Shown in pieces: positions 28,565 through 39,096 of a DNA stretch of 64,000 nt. The translations under genes and the position numbers were made by a program. Source of the stretch: Roseateles oligotrophus (GTDB lineage Bacteria > Pseudomonadota > Gammaproteobacteria > Burkholderiales > Burkholderiaceae_C); the NCBI RefSeq assembly GCF_025717515.1, contig NZ_JAJIRN010000002.1:372001-436000 (forward strand). Direction: 5' to 3'. The notes under the pieces were generated by a model. The model searched no databases. It had not been told where the DNA came from and saw nothing but the letters and a program-made list of their open reading frames with translations. How positions within the stretch are numbered: the first letter of the stretch is position 1; each line of letters begins with the position of its first letter.

Positions 28565-29422
28565 CTATAGCTCCATCGATTTTGCTGCGACCGGGGCTGC
28601 CCCCGAGGCTTGGCGCAAGCTGCTGCGATAGCTTTGAATGTAGTCTTCATTGCATTCCGCCGCGTGGCCGAGAAAGAATTCCTGAATGAAGGGATGCGGC
28701 TGTTTCACGACCTCGCTCAAGGGCGCGATGGCCACCAAGCAGCGATCGGCCAGCACCGCCACCCGATCGGCCAGCGCAAACAAGGTATCCACATCATGCG
28801 TGACCATCACCACGGTCAGACTCATCTCGCTGCGCAGGTCTTCGATCAAGCGAACGAAACGCTTGCTGCTGGCCGGGTCCAAGCCGGCGGTCGGCTCATC
28901 CAGAAACAATAGCGCCGGATCAAGAATCAACGCCCTGGCCAGCGCCACCCGCTTGATCATGCCGCCAGATAGTTCGGCCGGTTTCTTGAAGGCATCGGCC
29001 GGACTCAGGCCGACTTGGCCGAGTTTCAGCAACACCAACTCGGTGATCAAACGCTTAGGGATATCCTTCAACTCACGCAAGGGCAAGGCGATGTTCTCGA
29101 ACACATTCAGCGCCGAAAACAGCGCGCCCTGCTGGAACAGCACGCCCCAGCGATTGCGCACCTGCGCCAGGTCCGATGCATCGCAATTTCTCAGTTGATG
29201 GCCGAAGATGCTGACGGTCCCGGCCGCCGGCCGCTGCAGGCCCAGCATCAGGCGCAGCAAGGTGGTTTTGCCACTGCCCGAGCCACCAATAATGGCCAAC
29301 ACCTCGCCGGTCAGCACGTTCAGGCTCAGGTCACGGTGGATCACCGCGCGGCCCAGCATCGTCGTGACAGCCGCCACCTCGATCACCGGGACGGGCGGCG
29401 GGGCCGCTTGCTGACTCGCCAT
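28565..29422 (-). CDS. MlaF-like ABC transporter ATPase
   Basis: Cytosolic ATPase powering the lipid transporter. Walker A GGSGSGKTTLLRLM, signature LSGGMIKRVALARALI, Walker B LLFLDEPTAGLDP and the switch His in VMVTHDVDTLFALADRV are all present. The LSGGM(x)KR form is typical of MCE-associated ATPases. The 285-residue protein ends with a tail of about 30 residues. The ATG at 29422 abuts the permease stop at 29423 with no gap. Confidence 0.95.
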   Translation of the reverse strand: MASQQAAPPPVPVIEVAAVTTMLGRAVIHRDLSLNVLTGEVLAIIGGSGSGKTTLLRLMLGLQRPAAGTVSIFGHQLRNCDASDLAQVRNRWGVLFQQGALFSALNVFENIALPLRELKDIPKRLITELVLLKLGQVGLSPADAFKKPAELSGGMIKRVALARALILDPALLFLDEPTAGLDPASSKRFVRLIEDLRSEMSLTVVMVTHDVDTLFALADRVAVLADRCLVAIAPLSEVVKQPHPFIQEFFLGHAAECNEDYIQSYRSSLRQASGAAPVAAKSMEL

Positions 29423-30565
29423 CTAAATGCCCAATCCCTGAAAAATGATCGCAAAGGCCGCATCGGCGATGATCACCACGGTGATCGAGCTAACGACCGA
29501 GCTGGTCGTGCCGATGGCCAGACTTTCGCTATTGGGCTTGATGCGCAGGCCGAAATGGCAGGCCACGAAGGCGATCAACAGACCAAACACATGGGCCTTG
29601 CCCAGGCCCAACCACAAATTTGCTTCGGGCACCGCCGCCGGTATCCCCTGCAAGAACTGCACATAGTCGAGCCCCAGGGTGGCGCGCGCGGCCACCATGC
29701 CACCGGCCAAGACCATGCAGCTGGTCCACAAGGCCACCAAGGGCATCGCAACCCCGAGGGCAAAGATCTTCGGCAAAACCAAACGTATGGTGTGCGATAT
29801 CCCCATCACCGACAAGGCGTCGAGTTCTTGGGTCACCCGCATAACGCCCAGTTGGGCCGTCATCGCCGAGCCGCTGCGCCCGGCCACCAGGATCGCGGCC
29901 AGCAAGGGCCCGAGCTCGCGCCAGACGCTCAAGCCCAGAATATTGATGACATAGATATCCGCCCCGAACAAGCGCAACTGGCGCGAAGTCAAATAGGACA
30001 AGGTGACGCCGACCAAGAAGCCCACCAGCGCGGTGATGCCCATCGCCTGCGCGCCGGTGCGGTAGATATTGATTGAAATATCACGCCAGGAGATCAGACC
30101 GGGGCGGCGCAGCATTTGCCAACAGTCGATCGCCAACTGGCCCAGCAGACGGGTAGCCCCGACCAAGTGTTCGGCCATCAACAACAGGTCACGACCAAAG
30201 GCGGTCACACCGGCCGGCATGCGGCCGCGCCTTGGCACCGGCAGTTTGGGCAGGTCCAGCTTGGCGAACATGGCTTGATGCTCGGGCAGCCAGTCGATTT
30301 GGGCCGGCAGGCGCTGCCCCCAGGCATCCCAGAGCATCATCGCGCCGGCGTTGTCCAGTCGCCGCAAAGAGCGGAGATCCCAAGCCGTACCTTCACGCCA
30401 AAGTCCGGCGGCTTGCGCACTCAAAGTTTCAAAGTTTCCGCGCAAGGGCAGCAAACTCCAGTCCCCCTGGAGGCGCGCCAAGCCGGGCCCGCTTTCCAGC
30501 GGCTGATGCTCGATCCTCGGCGTGGCCGCTGCGCTGTCTTGCTCCGCTGATTCGGCCTCCGCCAT
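29423..30565 (-). CDS. MlaE-like permease with N-terminal STAS-like domain
   Basis: Inner-membrane permease of an MCE transporter. The C-terminal 250 residues form the MlaE domain (TGAQAMGITALVGFLVGVTL, ELGPLLAAILVAGRSGSAMT, AQLGVMRVTQELDALSVMGI). The first about 110 residues resemble an MlaB/STAS domain (DWSLLPLRGNFETL, DLRSLRRLDNAGAMMLWDAW), so MlaB function appears fused. The ATG at 30565 has GGA close by; the longer frame begins with TTG at 30625. The operon order is permease, ATPase, MCE protein, lipoprotein, without a separate MlaC. Divergent from norC. Confidence 0.9.
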   Translation of the reverse strand: MAEAESAEQDSAAATPRIEHQPLESGPGLARLQGDWSLLPLRGNFETLSAQAAGLWREGTAWDLRSLRRLDNAGAMMLWDAWGQRLPAQIDWLPEHQAMFAKLDLPKLPVPRRGRMPAGVTAFGRDLLLMAEHLVGATRLLGQLAIDCWQMLRRPGLISWRDISINIYRTGAQAMGITALVGFLVGVTLSYLTSRQLRLFGADIYVINILGLSVWRELGPLLAAILVAGRSGSAMTAQLGVMRVTQELDALSVMGISHTIRLVLPKIFALGVAMPLVALWTSCMVLAGGMVAARATLGLDYVQFLQGIPAAVPEANLWLGLGKAHVFGLLIAFVACHFGLRIKPNSESLAIGTTSSVVSSITVVIIADAAFAIIFQGLGI

Positions 30566-30644
30566 CGTTTCCACGCTCACCTTGTGACCTTGGCTGCCAG
30601 CATAGCCGCGAATGAGTCTGTCCAAACCTCACATCGCAGCCCTT

Positions 30645-30660
30645 CTTGAACCCGTTCAAG
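30645..30660. promoter_or_regulatory. FNR/NnrR-type operator upstream of norC
   Basis: CTTGAA-CCCG-TTCAAG is a perfect dyad with the TTG-N8-CAA spacing of Crp/Fnr-family sites (consensus TTGAT-N4-ATCAA). A weak -10 (TAGGCT, 30682-30687) puts the predicted start near 30694, about 41 bp from the dyad centre, as in class II activation. The regulator at 36428 is the likely binder. Confidence 0.75.
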
Positions 30661-30727
30661 GTTTATTTTTGCCCCTTCTTTTAGGCTAGCGAGCATCTCG
30701 TTGAAGGAACCAAGGTTAAGGAGTCAT

Positions 30728-32616
<1,889 letters not shown>

Positions 32617-32631
32617 GCGGGAGCAAGCGAA

Positions 32632-33456
32632 GTGGAAATGCACAGCGCCCAGCAACTGTGGGAGATTCGGCGGGAAATCCCTTTTTACGCCCCGCAGGGC
32701 GATGAATGCCGGCTTTTTCAACATGCGCATGCCAGCGCCCTGCCCTTGCTGATCAAGGGCCCGACCGGTTGCGGCAAGACCCGGCTGGTCGAGCATATGG
32801 CGGCCAGACTGGGCCGGCCGCTGATCACCGTCAGCTGCCACGATGATCTGAGCGCGTCCGACCTGGTCGGCCGCTTTTTGATCAGCGGCGGCAATACCCA
32901 ATGGTCGGACGGCCCGCTCACACGGGCGGTGCGCCAGGGGGCGATCTGCTATCTGGACGAGGTGGTGGAGGCCAGACGCGACACCACGGTCGTCTTGCAC
33001 CCGCTGGCCGATGACAGGCGCATGTTGGCCATCGAGCGCACCGGCGAGCAGTTGCAGGCGGCACCCGGTTTCATGCTGGTGATCTCCTACAACCCCGGCT
33101 ATCAAAACCTGCTCAAGAGTCTGAAACCCAGCACACGCCAGCGTTTCGTGGCGCTGTGCATGGACTACCCTAACGCAGCTATCGAGCAGGCCATCATCGA
33201 GGCCGAGGCTCAGGTGCCGCCGGCCTTGGCGGCCCAATTGGTGGAACTGGCCACGGCGCTACGCCGCCTGACCGACCATGATCTGGAAGAAACCGTCAGC
33301 ACGCGTTTGCTGGTGGTGGCGGCGCGCCTGGTGGGCTCGGGGCTGTCGCTGCGCCAAGCGGTGCAAGCGGCGATTGTTGACGCGCTGACCGACGACGCCG
33401 ACACCGCCGCCGCCTTGAGCGAGTTGGTGCGGGCGGTCTGCGGTGACGGCGCTTAA
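32632..33456 (+). CDS. norQ: NorQ, AAA+ ATPase (CbbQ/NirQ/NorQ/GpvN family)
   Basis: MoxR-type AAA+ ATPase that, with NorD, inserts non-haem iron into NorB. Walker A GPTGCGKTRLVEH, Walker B AICYLDEVVEARRDTT and sensor region LVISYNPGYQNLLKSLKPST are present. The family C-terminal domain follows (VSTRLLVVAARLVGSGLSL). GTG 32632 has GGGAG eight bases upstream; ATG 32638 is the alternative. It has 274 residues. The next gene overlaps it by 14 bp. Confidence 0.94.
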   Translation: MEMHSAQQLWEIRREIPFYAPQGDECRLFQHAHASALPLLIKGPTGCGKTRLVEHMAARLGRPLITVSCHDDLSASDLVGRFLISGGNTQWSDGPLTRAVRQGAICYLDEVVEARRDTTVVLHPLADDRRMLAIERTGEQLQAAPGFMLVISYNPGYQNLLKSLKPSTRQRFVALCMDYPNAAIEQAIIEAEAQVPPALAAQLVELATALRRLTDHDLEETVSTRLLVVAARLVGSGLSLRQAVQAAIVDALTDDADTAAALSELVRAVCGDGA

Positions 33457-34405
33457 TCAAGCCCAGCGCCAAACCCTCAGGCGCTCGCTCCAACTAGGCT
33501 TCTTCGCCCTCTTCGTGCTGGCGCCGGCGCTGAATTTGCTGCGCTTTGATCTGAACGAAACGCAACTCTGGTTCCTGGGCCAGCGCTGGTCGCTGGGTCT
33601 GGACGCCTTCAAGGCCGGCGAAACCACGGCCGCGCAGACCGCGATCAATATCTTTACCCGCGCCTTTCTGCCGGCCATCCTCTTGATTGCCGGCTTTCTA
33701 TTCATCGCCTGGCGCTATGGGCGGCTCTATTGCGGCTGGCTCTGCCCGCATTTCGCCGGTGTCGAGTTGCTGAATGACTTGCTGCACCGGGCTACGGCCA
33801 AGTTCAGCCTCTGGGACCGTGTCCGCATCAAGCGCCAAGGGCGCGAGCCGGATCGGCGCTGGTGGCCGGTATTTGGCCTGGCTTGCTTGCTGATGGGCGC
33901 GCTCTGGGCCGTCACCCTGCTCAGTTACCTGCTGCCACCGGCAGAGATCTGGGGCAATTTATTGAACGGCGGCTTGACCGCCAATCAGGCCCGCTTCTTG
34001 GGCATCGCCACCTTGATCTTCACGGCCGAATTCGCCTTCGCCCGCCATCTGTTCTGCCGCTTCGGCTGTGCCGTCGGCCTGTTCCAAAGCCTGGCCTGGA
34101 TGGCCAATCCGAAAGGCATGGTGGTCGCCTTTGACCGCGACAAGGCGCGCGATTGCCGCAGCTGCGACGAACCGCGCGGTTCGGCCTGCGACAGCGTCTG
34201 CCCGATGCGCCTGCACCCGCGCAATATCAAACGCATGATGTTCTCCTGCGTGCAATGCGGCCAGTGCATTGAGGCCTGTGACAAATCCCAAGGCCAGCAG
34301 GGCCGCGGCCAACTGCTGGAATGGCAGGTCGGGCTGGACGCGGTGCGCGAGACGCTGCGGCAAAAGAAACTTGATCAACAAACCCGCCAAGACAGGCCGC
34401 AATGA
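33443..34405 (+). CDS. Membrane 4Fe-4S ferredoxin-type protein (NapH/CcoG-like)
   Basis: A 320-residue polytopic protein with two ferredoxin-like cysteine clusters in the C-terminal part (CRSCDEPRGSACDSVCP and CVQCGQCIEACDKSQG). The membrane part has two Cys-Pro type motifs (LYCGWLCPHFAG, FCRFGCAVGLFQS), typical of NapH/NosR/CcoG proteins, which handle electron or copper-redox steps. It starts at GTG 33443, inside norQ, and ends 1 bp before norD. It is not part of the textbook norCBQDEF set, so a role in electron supply or NOR cofactor assembly is inferred from placement. Confidence 0.85.
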   Translation: MTALNQAQRQTLRRSLQLGFFALFVLAPALNLLRFDLNETQLWFLGQRWSLGLDAFKAGETTAAQTAINIFTRAFLPAILLIAGFLFIAWRYGRLYCGWLCPHFAGVELLNDLLHRATAKFSLWDRVRIKRQGREPDRRWWPVFGLACLLMGALWAVTLLSYLLPPAEIWGNLLNGGLTANQARFLGIATLIFTAEFAFARHLFCRFGCAVGLFQSLAWMANPKGMVVAFDRDKARDCRSCDEPRGSACDSVCPMRLHPRNIKRMMFSCVQCGQCIEACDKSQGQQGRGQLLEWQVGLDAVRETLRQKKLDQQTRQDRPQ

Positions 34406-34406
34406 C

Positions 34407-36239
34407 ATGGAAGAATGGATAGGCCAAGTCTGGCACCGTTTCGTCACCCGCGCGGCGGATCAACGCCATCTGGACGCTGCCGTGCAATTGACGGACATGC
34501 GGCGCAGCATAGGCATGCTGTTCCGCGCGGCTGGCGGCGATGCGGCCGTCAGGCTGGGCGAGGCGTCGGCCACCCAAACGGGAGGGCCGCGCGGCTGGCT
34601 GCAGCGCCTCGGCGGCGTCGACGGCCGCGAGCATCTGGCCCGGCTGGAGCCGGATGTGTTGTCACTGCCGGCGCAGATTGCCGTCTTCGCCGAGCCCGAA
34701 CTGAACCGCGCGCTTTATCTCTGGCTGGCCGCCTTGTCCGCGGTCTATATCGACAGCGGCGATTGGTTGGCAGACAACCGCGCCGCCACCCTGCGTGCCT
34801 TGACCGTCTTCCCCGGCCTGCAGCTGCGCTACCAACAATTGCTGCAAGCCCATCTGGCGCAACGCCCGGCCCTGAGCAGCTTGAAAGGGCCGGCCGCGAC
34901 TGCCGAGGCAGCATTGCGGGCGGCTTTGACGGGCGAGCTGTTCCCTCTCCCAGGGGGTCAGGTTTTGCCGCAAGACCTGGCCCCGGTCTGGCTGTGGTTA
35001 CTGCCCGGCGCGGGCAAGCTCAGCGCTGCGACAGCGCGCGGCGAGGCGGCCAATGAAGCCAGACTGGGCGCCAAACCCGGCGAGCAGGACAAGACCCGCA
35101 GGCAGGCCAAAAAGCAGAGCGAGCACAGCCGCCAAGACGGTTTGCTGATGTTCTTTCGCACCGAGTCGCTGCTGAGCTGGTCGGAATATGTGAAGGTCAA
35201 CCGGGCCAGCGATGACGATGAGGACGGCAATGCCGTCGCCGCCGCCAACGATATGCAAACGCTGACCGTCACCGACGGCGGCCAGACGCTGGCGGCCCGG
35301 GTCAAGTTCGACCTCGACCTGCCCAGCGCCGCCGCCGACGACCGCCCGCTCGGGCCCGGCGAGCGTCTGCCGGAATGGGACTGGCGGCAGCGCCTGCTGC
35401 TGCCGGAGCATTGCTCGGTGCAGCGCTTTGTCAACGCCGAGGCGCCGCCCTTTGCCGCCAGCCCAGCGCTGCGCCAGACCGCCAGGCGTATGCGCCGGCG
35501 CCTGGAGACGCTGCGCGCCGCACCGAGTTGGCAGCGCGGCATGGACAGCGGCGAAGAAATCGACCTTGACGCCTGGGTGCGCTATGCCGCCGAAGGCAGC
35601 AAAGGCAATATCAGCGATAGCCCGTCCGTCTATGCCCGCGCCGCCAAAACAGAACGAAGCCTGGCATCCTTGCTGATGGCCGACCTGAGTCTGTCCACCG
35701 ACGCCTACGCAAACAACAACTCAAGAATCATCGACGTCATCCGCGAGGCCTTGTTTGTCTTTGGTGAGGCCTTGGACGGCAGCGGCGACCCGTTCGAGAT
35801 GCTGGGCTTCTCCTCGGTGCGCCGTCAAAACATACGCATCCAGCACCTGAAGGGTTTCGACGAGGCCTGGGGGCAAGCGCCCAAGGCGCGCGTCGGCGCG
35901 ATCAAACCCGGCTATTACACGCGCATGGGCGCGGCGATCCGCCACGCCACGGCGCGGCTGAGCCAGCGGCCCGAGCGCCAGCGCCTGCTGCTGCTTTTGA
36001 CCGACGGCAAGCCGAATGATCTCGACCATTACGAGGGTCGCTTCGGCCTGGAGGACACCAGGCATGCGGTGCAAGCGGCGCGCCAGGCCGGGCTGACGCC
36101 GTTCTGCGTCACCATCGATACCAGCGCCCATGACTACCTGCCCTATCTCTTCGGCGCGCAGGGCTACGCCTTGGTGCATCGGCCGCAGGACTTGCTGTCT
36201 CGGCTGCCCAAGCTCTACGCAAGTCTCACTCGTGCCTGA
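34407..36239 (+). CDS. norD: NorD, von Willebrand A-domain protein
   Basis: Partner of NorQ in activation of nitric oxide reductase. The C-terminal VWA domain carries the metal-binding motif DLSLST (LLMADLSLSTDAYANN) and LLLLLTDGKPNDLDHYEGRF. The N-terminal 400 residues are helical and end in an acidic linker. It has 610 residues from ATG 34407, one base past the previous stop; the longer frame from 34269 runs back into the Fe-S gene. It closes the operon norC-norB-norQ-FeS-norD. Confidence 0.93.
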   Translation: MEEWIGQVWHRFVTRAADQRHLDAAVQLTDMRRSIGMLFRAAGGDAAVRLGEASATQTGGPRGWLQRLGGVDGREHLARLEPDVLSLPAQIAVFAEPELNRALYLWLAALSAVYIDSGDWLADNRAATLRALTVFPGLQLRYQQLLQAHLAQRPALSSLKGPAATAEAALRAALTGELFPLPGGQVLPQDLAPVWLWLLPGAGKLSAATARGEAANEARLGAKPGEQDKTRRQAKKQSEHSRQDGLLMFFRTESLLSWSEYVKVNRASDDDEDGNAVAAANDMQTLTVTDGGQTLAARVKFDLDLPSAAADDRPLGPGERLPEWDWRQRLLLPEHCSVQRFVNAEAPPFAASPALRQTARRMRRRLETLRAAPSWQRGMDSGEEIDLDAWVRYAAEGSKGNISDSPSVYARAAKTERSLASLLMADLSLSTDAYANNNSRIIDVIREALFVFGEALDGSGDPFEMLGFSSVRRQNIRIQHLKGFDEAWGQAPKARVGAIKPGYYTRMGAAIRHATARLSQRPERQRLLLLLTDGKPNDLDHYEGRFGLEDTRHAVQAARQAGLTPFCVTIDTSAHDYLPYLFGAQGYALVHRPQDLLSRLPKLYASLTRA

Positions 36240-36340
36240 AAAAAGTCTGAACAAGCGCTGTTCGGGCCTCGTCCGCAAGAACTAGCGCGCCACAGAGGCC
36301 ACCGCGCTGCCATCGTTCTAAAGAACTAGGCACCGGTCGG

Positions 36341-36358
36341 ACTTGATCTAACACAAGT
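36341..36358. promoter_or_regulatory. Fnr/NnrR-like half-conserved site before the regulator gene
   Basis: ACTTG-ATCTAACA-CAAGT has perfect 5-bp arms with TTG-N8-CAA spacing; the left half is consensus (TTGAT), the right half lacks AT. It lies 70 bp upstream of the regulator ATG and matches the site before norC in spacing, which suggests autoregulation. Confidence 0.55.
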
Positions 36359-36427
36359 TCTGCACGCGTTCGCTGCGCAAAATCGCGCTCCAACAGGCCC
36401 CACCAGGCCTCACATGGAGAATTTGCA

Positions 36428-37138
36428 ATGTCAGTCGCCTTCGACCTGCCCCGTTATCTGTCCGTGCTGCCCCTGTTTGCCGACATGCAGACCGGCGAGT
36501 TGCAACGTTTGGCGGCCAGCGGTTGCCGCATGCAGCGTTTGAGCCGGGGCGATGCGATTTTTCGGGTCGGCGAGAGCTGCGACGAGTTCCATGTGGTGGT
36601 CACCGGCCAGGTCAAGCTGTTCGCCATTTCAAGCAGCGGTGCCGAGAAAGTGATCGAGTTGATCGGCCCCGGCAACAGTTTTGGCGAAGCGCCGATGTTC
36701 TCCGGCAAGGCCCATATCGTCAATGCGCAGGCGCTCAGCGAGACCTTTTTGCTGACCATCGCCAAGGAGGCGGTGATGGAAGAAATCGCCCGTGACCCGC
36801 GCTTCTCGCTGCGCATGCTGGCCGGCGTCTCCAAGCGCCTGCACGGGATGATCAGTGATGTCGAGTCCTACTGCCTGCACAGCGGCATCCAGCGGGTAAT
36901 CGGTTACTTGCTGCGCGACCATCTGTTGAATGATGGGGTCGAAGACAAGCTGGCAAGCCGGGCCATCACCATTTCCTTGCCGGTCAGCAAGGCCACCATT
37001 GCCTCGCGCCTGTCGCTGACGCCGGAGTACTTCTCGCGTGTGCTGCATGAGTTGGAAGCCGAAGGGCTGATCAAGATTGACCGCCGCGATATTTGCATCC
37101 TCAACACCCAAGGTCTGGCCAGCTACCAACTACAGTAG
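36428..37138 (+). CDS. Crp/Fnr-family regulator, NnrR/Dnr-like
   Basis: Probable NO-responsive activator of the nor operon; 236 residues. The N-terminal cyclic-nucleotide-like beta-roll (GDAIFRVGESCDEFHVVVTG, GNSFGEAPMFSGKAH) is followed by a long dimer helix and a C-terminal winged helix-turn-helix (LPVSKATIASRLSLTPEYFS RVL). The N-terminal cysteine cluster of oxygen-sensing FNR is absent, which favours the Dnr/NnrR class. GGAG precedes ATG 36428. It follows norD in the same direction with 188 bp between. Subfamily is inferred from context. Confidence 0.88.
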   Translation: MSVAFDLPRYLSVLPLFADMQTGELQRLAASGCRMQRLSRGDAIFRVGESCDEFHVVVTGQVKLFAISSSGAEKVIELIGPGNSFGEAPMFSGKAHIVNAQALSETFLLTIAKEAVMEEIARDPRFSLRMLAGVSKRLHGMISDVESYCLHSGIQRVIGYLLRDHLLNDGVEDKLASRAITISLPVSKATIASRLSLTPEYFSRVLHELEAEGLIKIDRRDICILNTQGLASYQLQ

Positions 37139-37174
37139 CGGCAATCCCACCTTTGTTTGATCGCCTCCATCACC

Positions 37175-37594
37175 ATGCAAATTGCCAATTTCCAGGACCT
37201 GCTCAACGCAGCCGCCATGCAGTCCGATGCTCAACGGCTGCTGATGGTGTTTGCCGGCGCCACGCTGCCGGCCGACGCATCGGCCCAGCAAAAAGCCGAG
37301 TTCGAGGCCGGCCAGGGCGGCGAACTTGCGCCGCTGATCTGTGTGGATAAGCTGCCGCAGGAACTCGGCAGCTTCGAAGCGCTGACGCAGGAAGCCGATC
37401 AACTGCTCAGCACCGAACAGCGTTGGCAGATCGTCTTCATCGCCAGCCTGTCGGGCAGCCCCGGTCAGGCCCCCGGCCCTGAGCAGGCTGACAAGGCCTT
37501 GCAGGCAATGGTGGAGTCCATCAAGGCCGGCCGGATCGCCGGCTTCATCCCCTTCAACCGTCAAGGCACGCCGGTCAATTTGCAGGCGCATTGA
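37175..37594 (+). CDS. Conserved small protein downstream of the NO regulator
   Basis: A 139-residue soluble acidic protein beginning MQIANFQDLLNAAAMQSDAQ, with RLLMVFAGATLPADASAQQK and a C-terminal IKAGRIAGFIPFNRQGTPVN. Homologues in Burkholderiales are, as I recall, often labelled 'ribonucleotide reductase subunit alpha', but nothing here resembles a ribonucleotide reductase (no catalytic cysteines, far too short). It lies 36 bp past the regulator and may be co-transcribed. Function unknown; association with NO or denitrification is by position only. Confidence 0.75.
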   Translation: MQIANFQDLLNAAAMQSDAQRLLMVFAGATLPADASAQQKAEFEAGQGGELAPLICVDKLPQELGSFEALTQEADQLLSTEQRWQIVFIASLSGSPGQAPGPEQADKALQAMVESIKAGRIAGFIPFNRQGTPVNLQAH

Positions 37595-37610
37595 TGCATG
37601 TGAACCAGGC

Positions 37611-38336
37611 TCAGTCTTGGTTCATCAAATCCAGGGTCTTGATCCGGATGGCCTGCGACTCACCGCTGGCTTCCATGCGACTGAGCACGGCGTCCAGGCG
37701 CTTGCCGAGTTCTTGGTGCCGGCCGCTCAAGTAGTGAAACACAGGCAGGCGCTCCAGCGCTGACTCCAACCTGCGAACACCCGCGTCGGTGGCGAGCGGG
37801 TTGGGTTCGGCTTGCGCCGGCTCGACGAACAGCAACACATCGGTCATGCCTCGCTTGACCATACGGAACATTTCTGCCTGAGAGCTAGCCTCTATTGGGC
37901 GGCTGCCCGCCGGCAGATTCTTCTCGACCAGCAGCGTTCCGCGCATATAGGCCACTCGCAGCCCCGCCAAGTCGGACCAACTCACGGTCTTGAGGTTCGA
38001 ATCAATCGCATAGGCACGCACTTCGGCATCCCCAATCGGTGTCGCCACTCTGTACAGCGCCGGCTGAGACAAGGCCACGTCGGCGACGCGGTAGACATTG
38101 CCGTCCAACTCGCGACTCAGCATCATCTGCATCGCGCGACGAACCGGCAACTCGACAAACTCGACCGGCTGATGAAGCTCGGCATAGGCCTGTGTCAACA
38201 CCGCTTCGCTGACCCTGACCAGTGAATCCGTCTTGCGATTCCAGGAGCCGATTCGCAAGGGATCTGCCCGGCCCAAGCCGGTCAGCAGCAGGAGGCCCAT
38301 TCCCAAACACAAGGCGCGACGTGACAGGCTTGACAT
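37611..38336 (-). CDS. Periplasmic solute-binding protein (SBP family 3-like)
   Basis: A 241-residue exported protein with a signal peptide (LCLGMGLLLLTGLGRA). The following domain resembles family-3 amino-acid binding proteins (PLRIGSWNRKTDSLVRVSEA, ELPVRRAMQMMLSRELDGNV, LKTVSWSDLAGLRVAYMRGT). No ABC permease or ATPase lies beside it, so it is an orphan binding protein, possibly a sensor or scavenger. ATG 38336 has GGAAG six bases upstream; the longer frame to 38411 adds a non-signal sequence. Confidence 0.8.
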   Translation of the reverse strand: MSSLSRRALCLGMGLLLLTGLGRADPLRIGSWNRKTDSLVRVSEAVLTQAYAELHQPVEFVELPVRRAMQMMLSRELDGNVYRVADVALSQPALYRVATPIGDAEVRAYAIDSNLKTVSWSDLAGLRVAYMRGTLLVEKNLPAGSRPIEASSQAEMFRMVKRGMTDVLLFVEPAQAEPNPLATDAGVRRLESALERLPVFHYLSGRHQELGKRLDAVLSRMEASGESQAIRIKTLDLMNQD

Positions 38337-38599
38337 GGGCAGCTTCCGGGGGCGGAAAGGATTGTGAATATATACCTTGTTTTCCGGAAATAGCTGTGAG
38401 TGGCTACCCAAGGCAGCAATGCTTCACTATGCGCTGAGCCGGCAACACAAGCCAGAAGCGATGCCGAGGGCCTCACCAAGCCCAGCCTTCGGTTAACTAT
38501 CACCCCTTGTCTTTGTTCCGCCGAATCGAATGTCTACGCACCGCCCGCCAATCTGGAGAATCCTGCGCTAGGCTTGCCGGCGCCCTATCAACCCGACAG

Positions 38600-38969
38600 G
38601 GAGTGGCCGAGGTCGAGCGTGAGCAAGGCACCGGGCCCCGCATTGGCGGCTCGGCCAAGTTCCGAGAATTGCTGCGCGCGGAATTGATCCCGCAGAGCAA
38701 GGTCAGCGCGGGCCAAGCCAAGCCGCTGATCATGACCATCGGCAACGATGACGTGATCGGCCCGCCGGCGCTCCAATTTGCCGAAATCCTGCAACAGACG
38801 GCGGCGCCTTCCCTGCCCTGGAAATTCGTCCAGATGTCCGACGAAACGCATACGAGCCTCTATCACCCCGGCGGCCTTGCAGGGCATGCGCTGGATATTC
38901 AAACCGAGCAAGCCAAAACAATCGGAAGGAATGCAGATGAGAGCCCCCCGGGAAAGCCCTGAGCGCTGA
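38600..38969 (+). pseudogene. Remnant of an alpha/beta-hydrolase (esterase) gene, deleted and frameshifted
   Basis: The reading frame gives REQGTGPRIGGSAKFRELLR and then AKPLIMTIGNDDVIGPPALQ and MSDETHTSLYHP, which looks like the N-terminal and C-terminal parts of a PF00756-type esterase with the central region and its catalytic Ser missing. After the CACCCC run at 38864-38869 the C-terminal text continues in the next frame (AALQGMRWIFKPSK, stop at 38969), consistent with a one-base insertion. The parent gene cannot be named. The rest of 38337-39096 shows no gene. Confidence 0.6.
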
Positions 38970-39096
38970 CTTTCGTCATTCTGGTGAGCAGCGATTAGGC
39001 TTTCGCCCTTGTTCTGCCTGCCTTGCCGCTATCACTTGGAGATCGCCCAGCAAGGCCGGCATGGCCCCCAAAGTCATATTTAGCCCCCTTTTTGCC

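Noticed and set aside
36276-36331. Direct repeat AAGAACTAG (two copies) and GTTCT-AA-AGAAC dyad after norD
   Set aside because: Short and without a T run or known consensus; not enough to call an operator or terminator.
37175-37594. Ribonucleotide reductase subunit
   Set aside because: Protein is 139 residues and lacks every ribonucleotide reductase motif.
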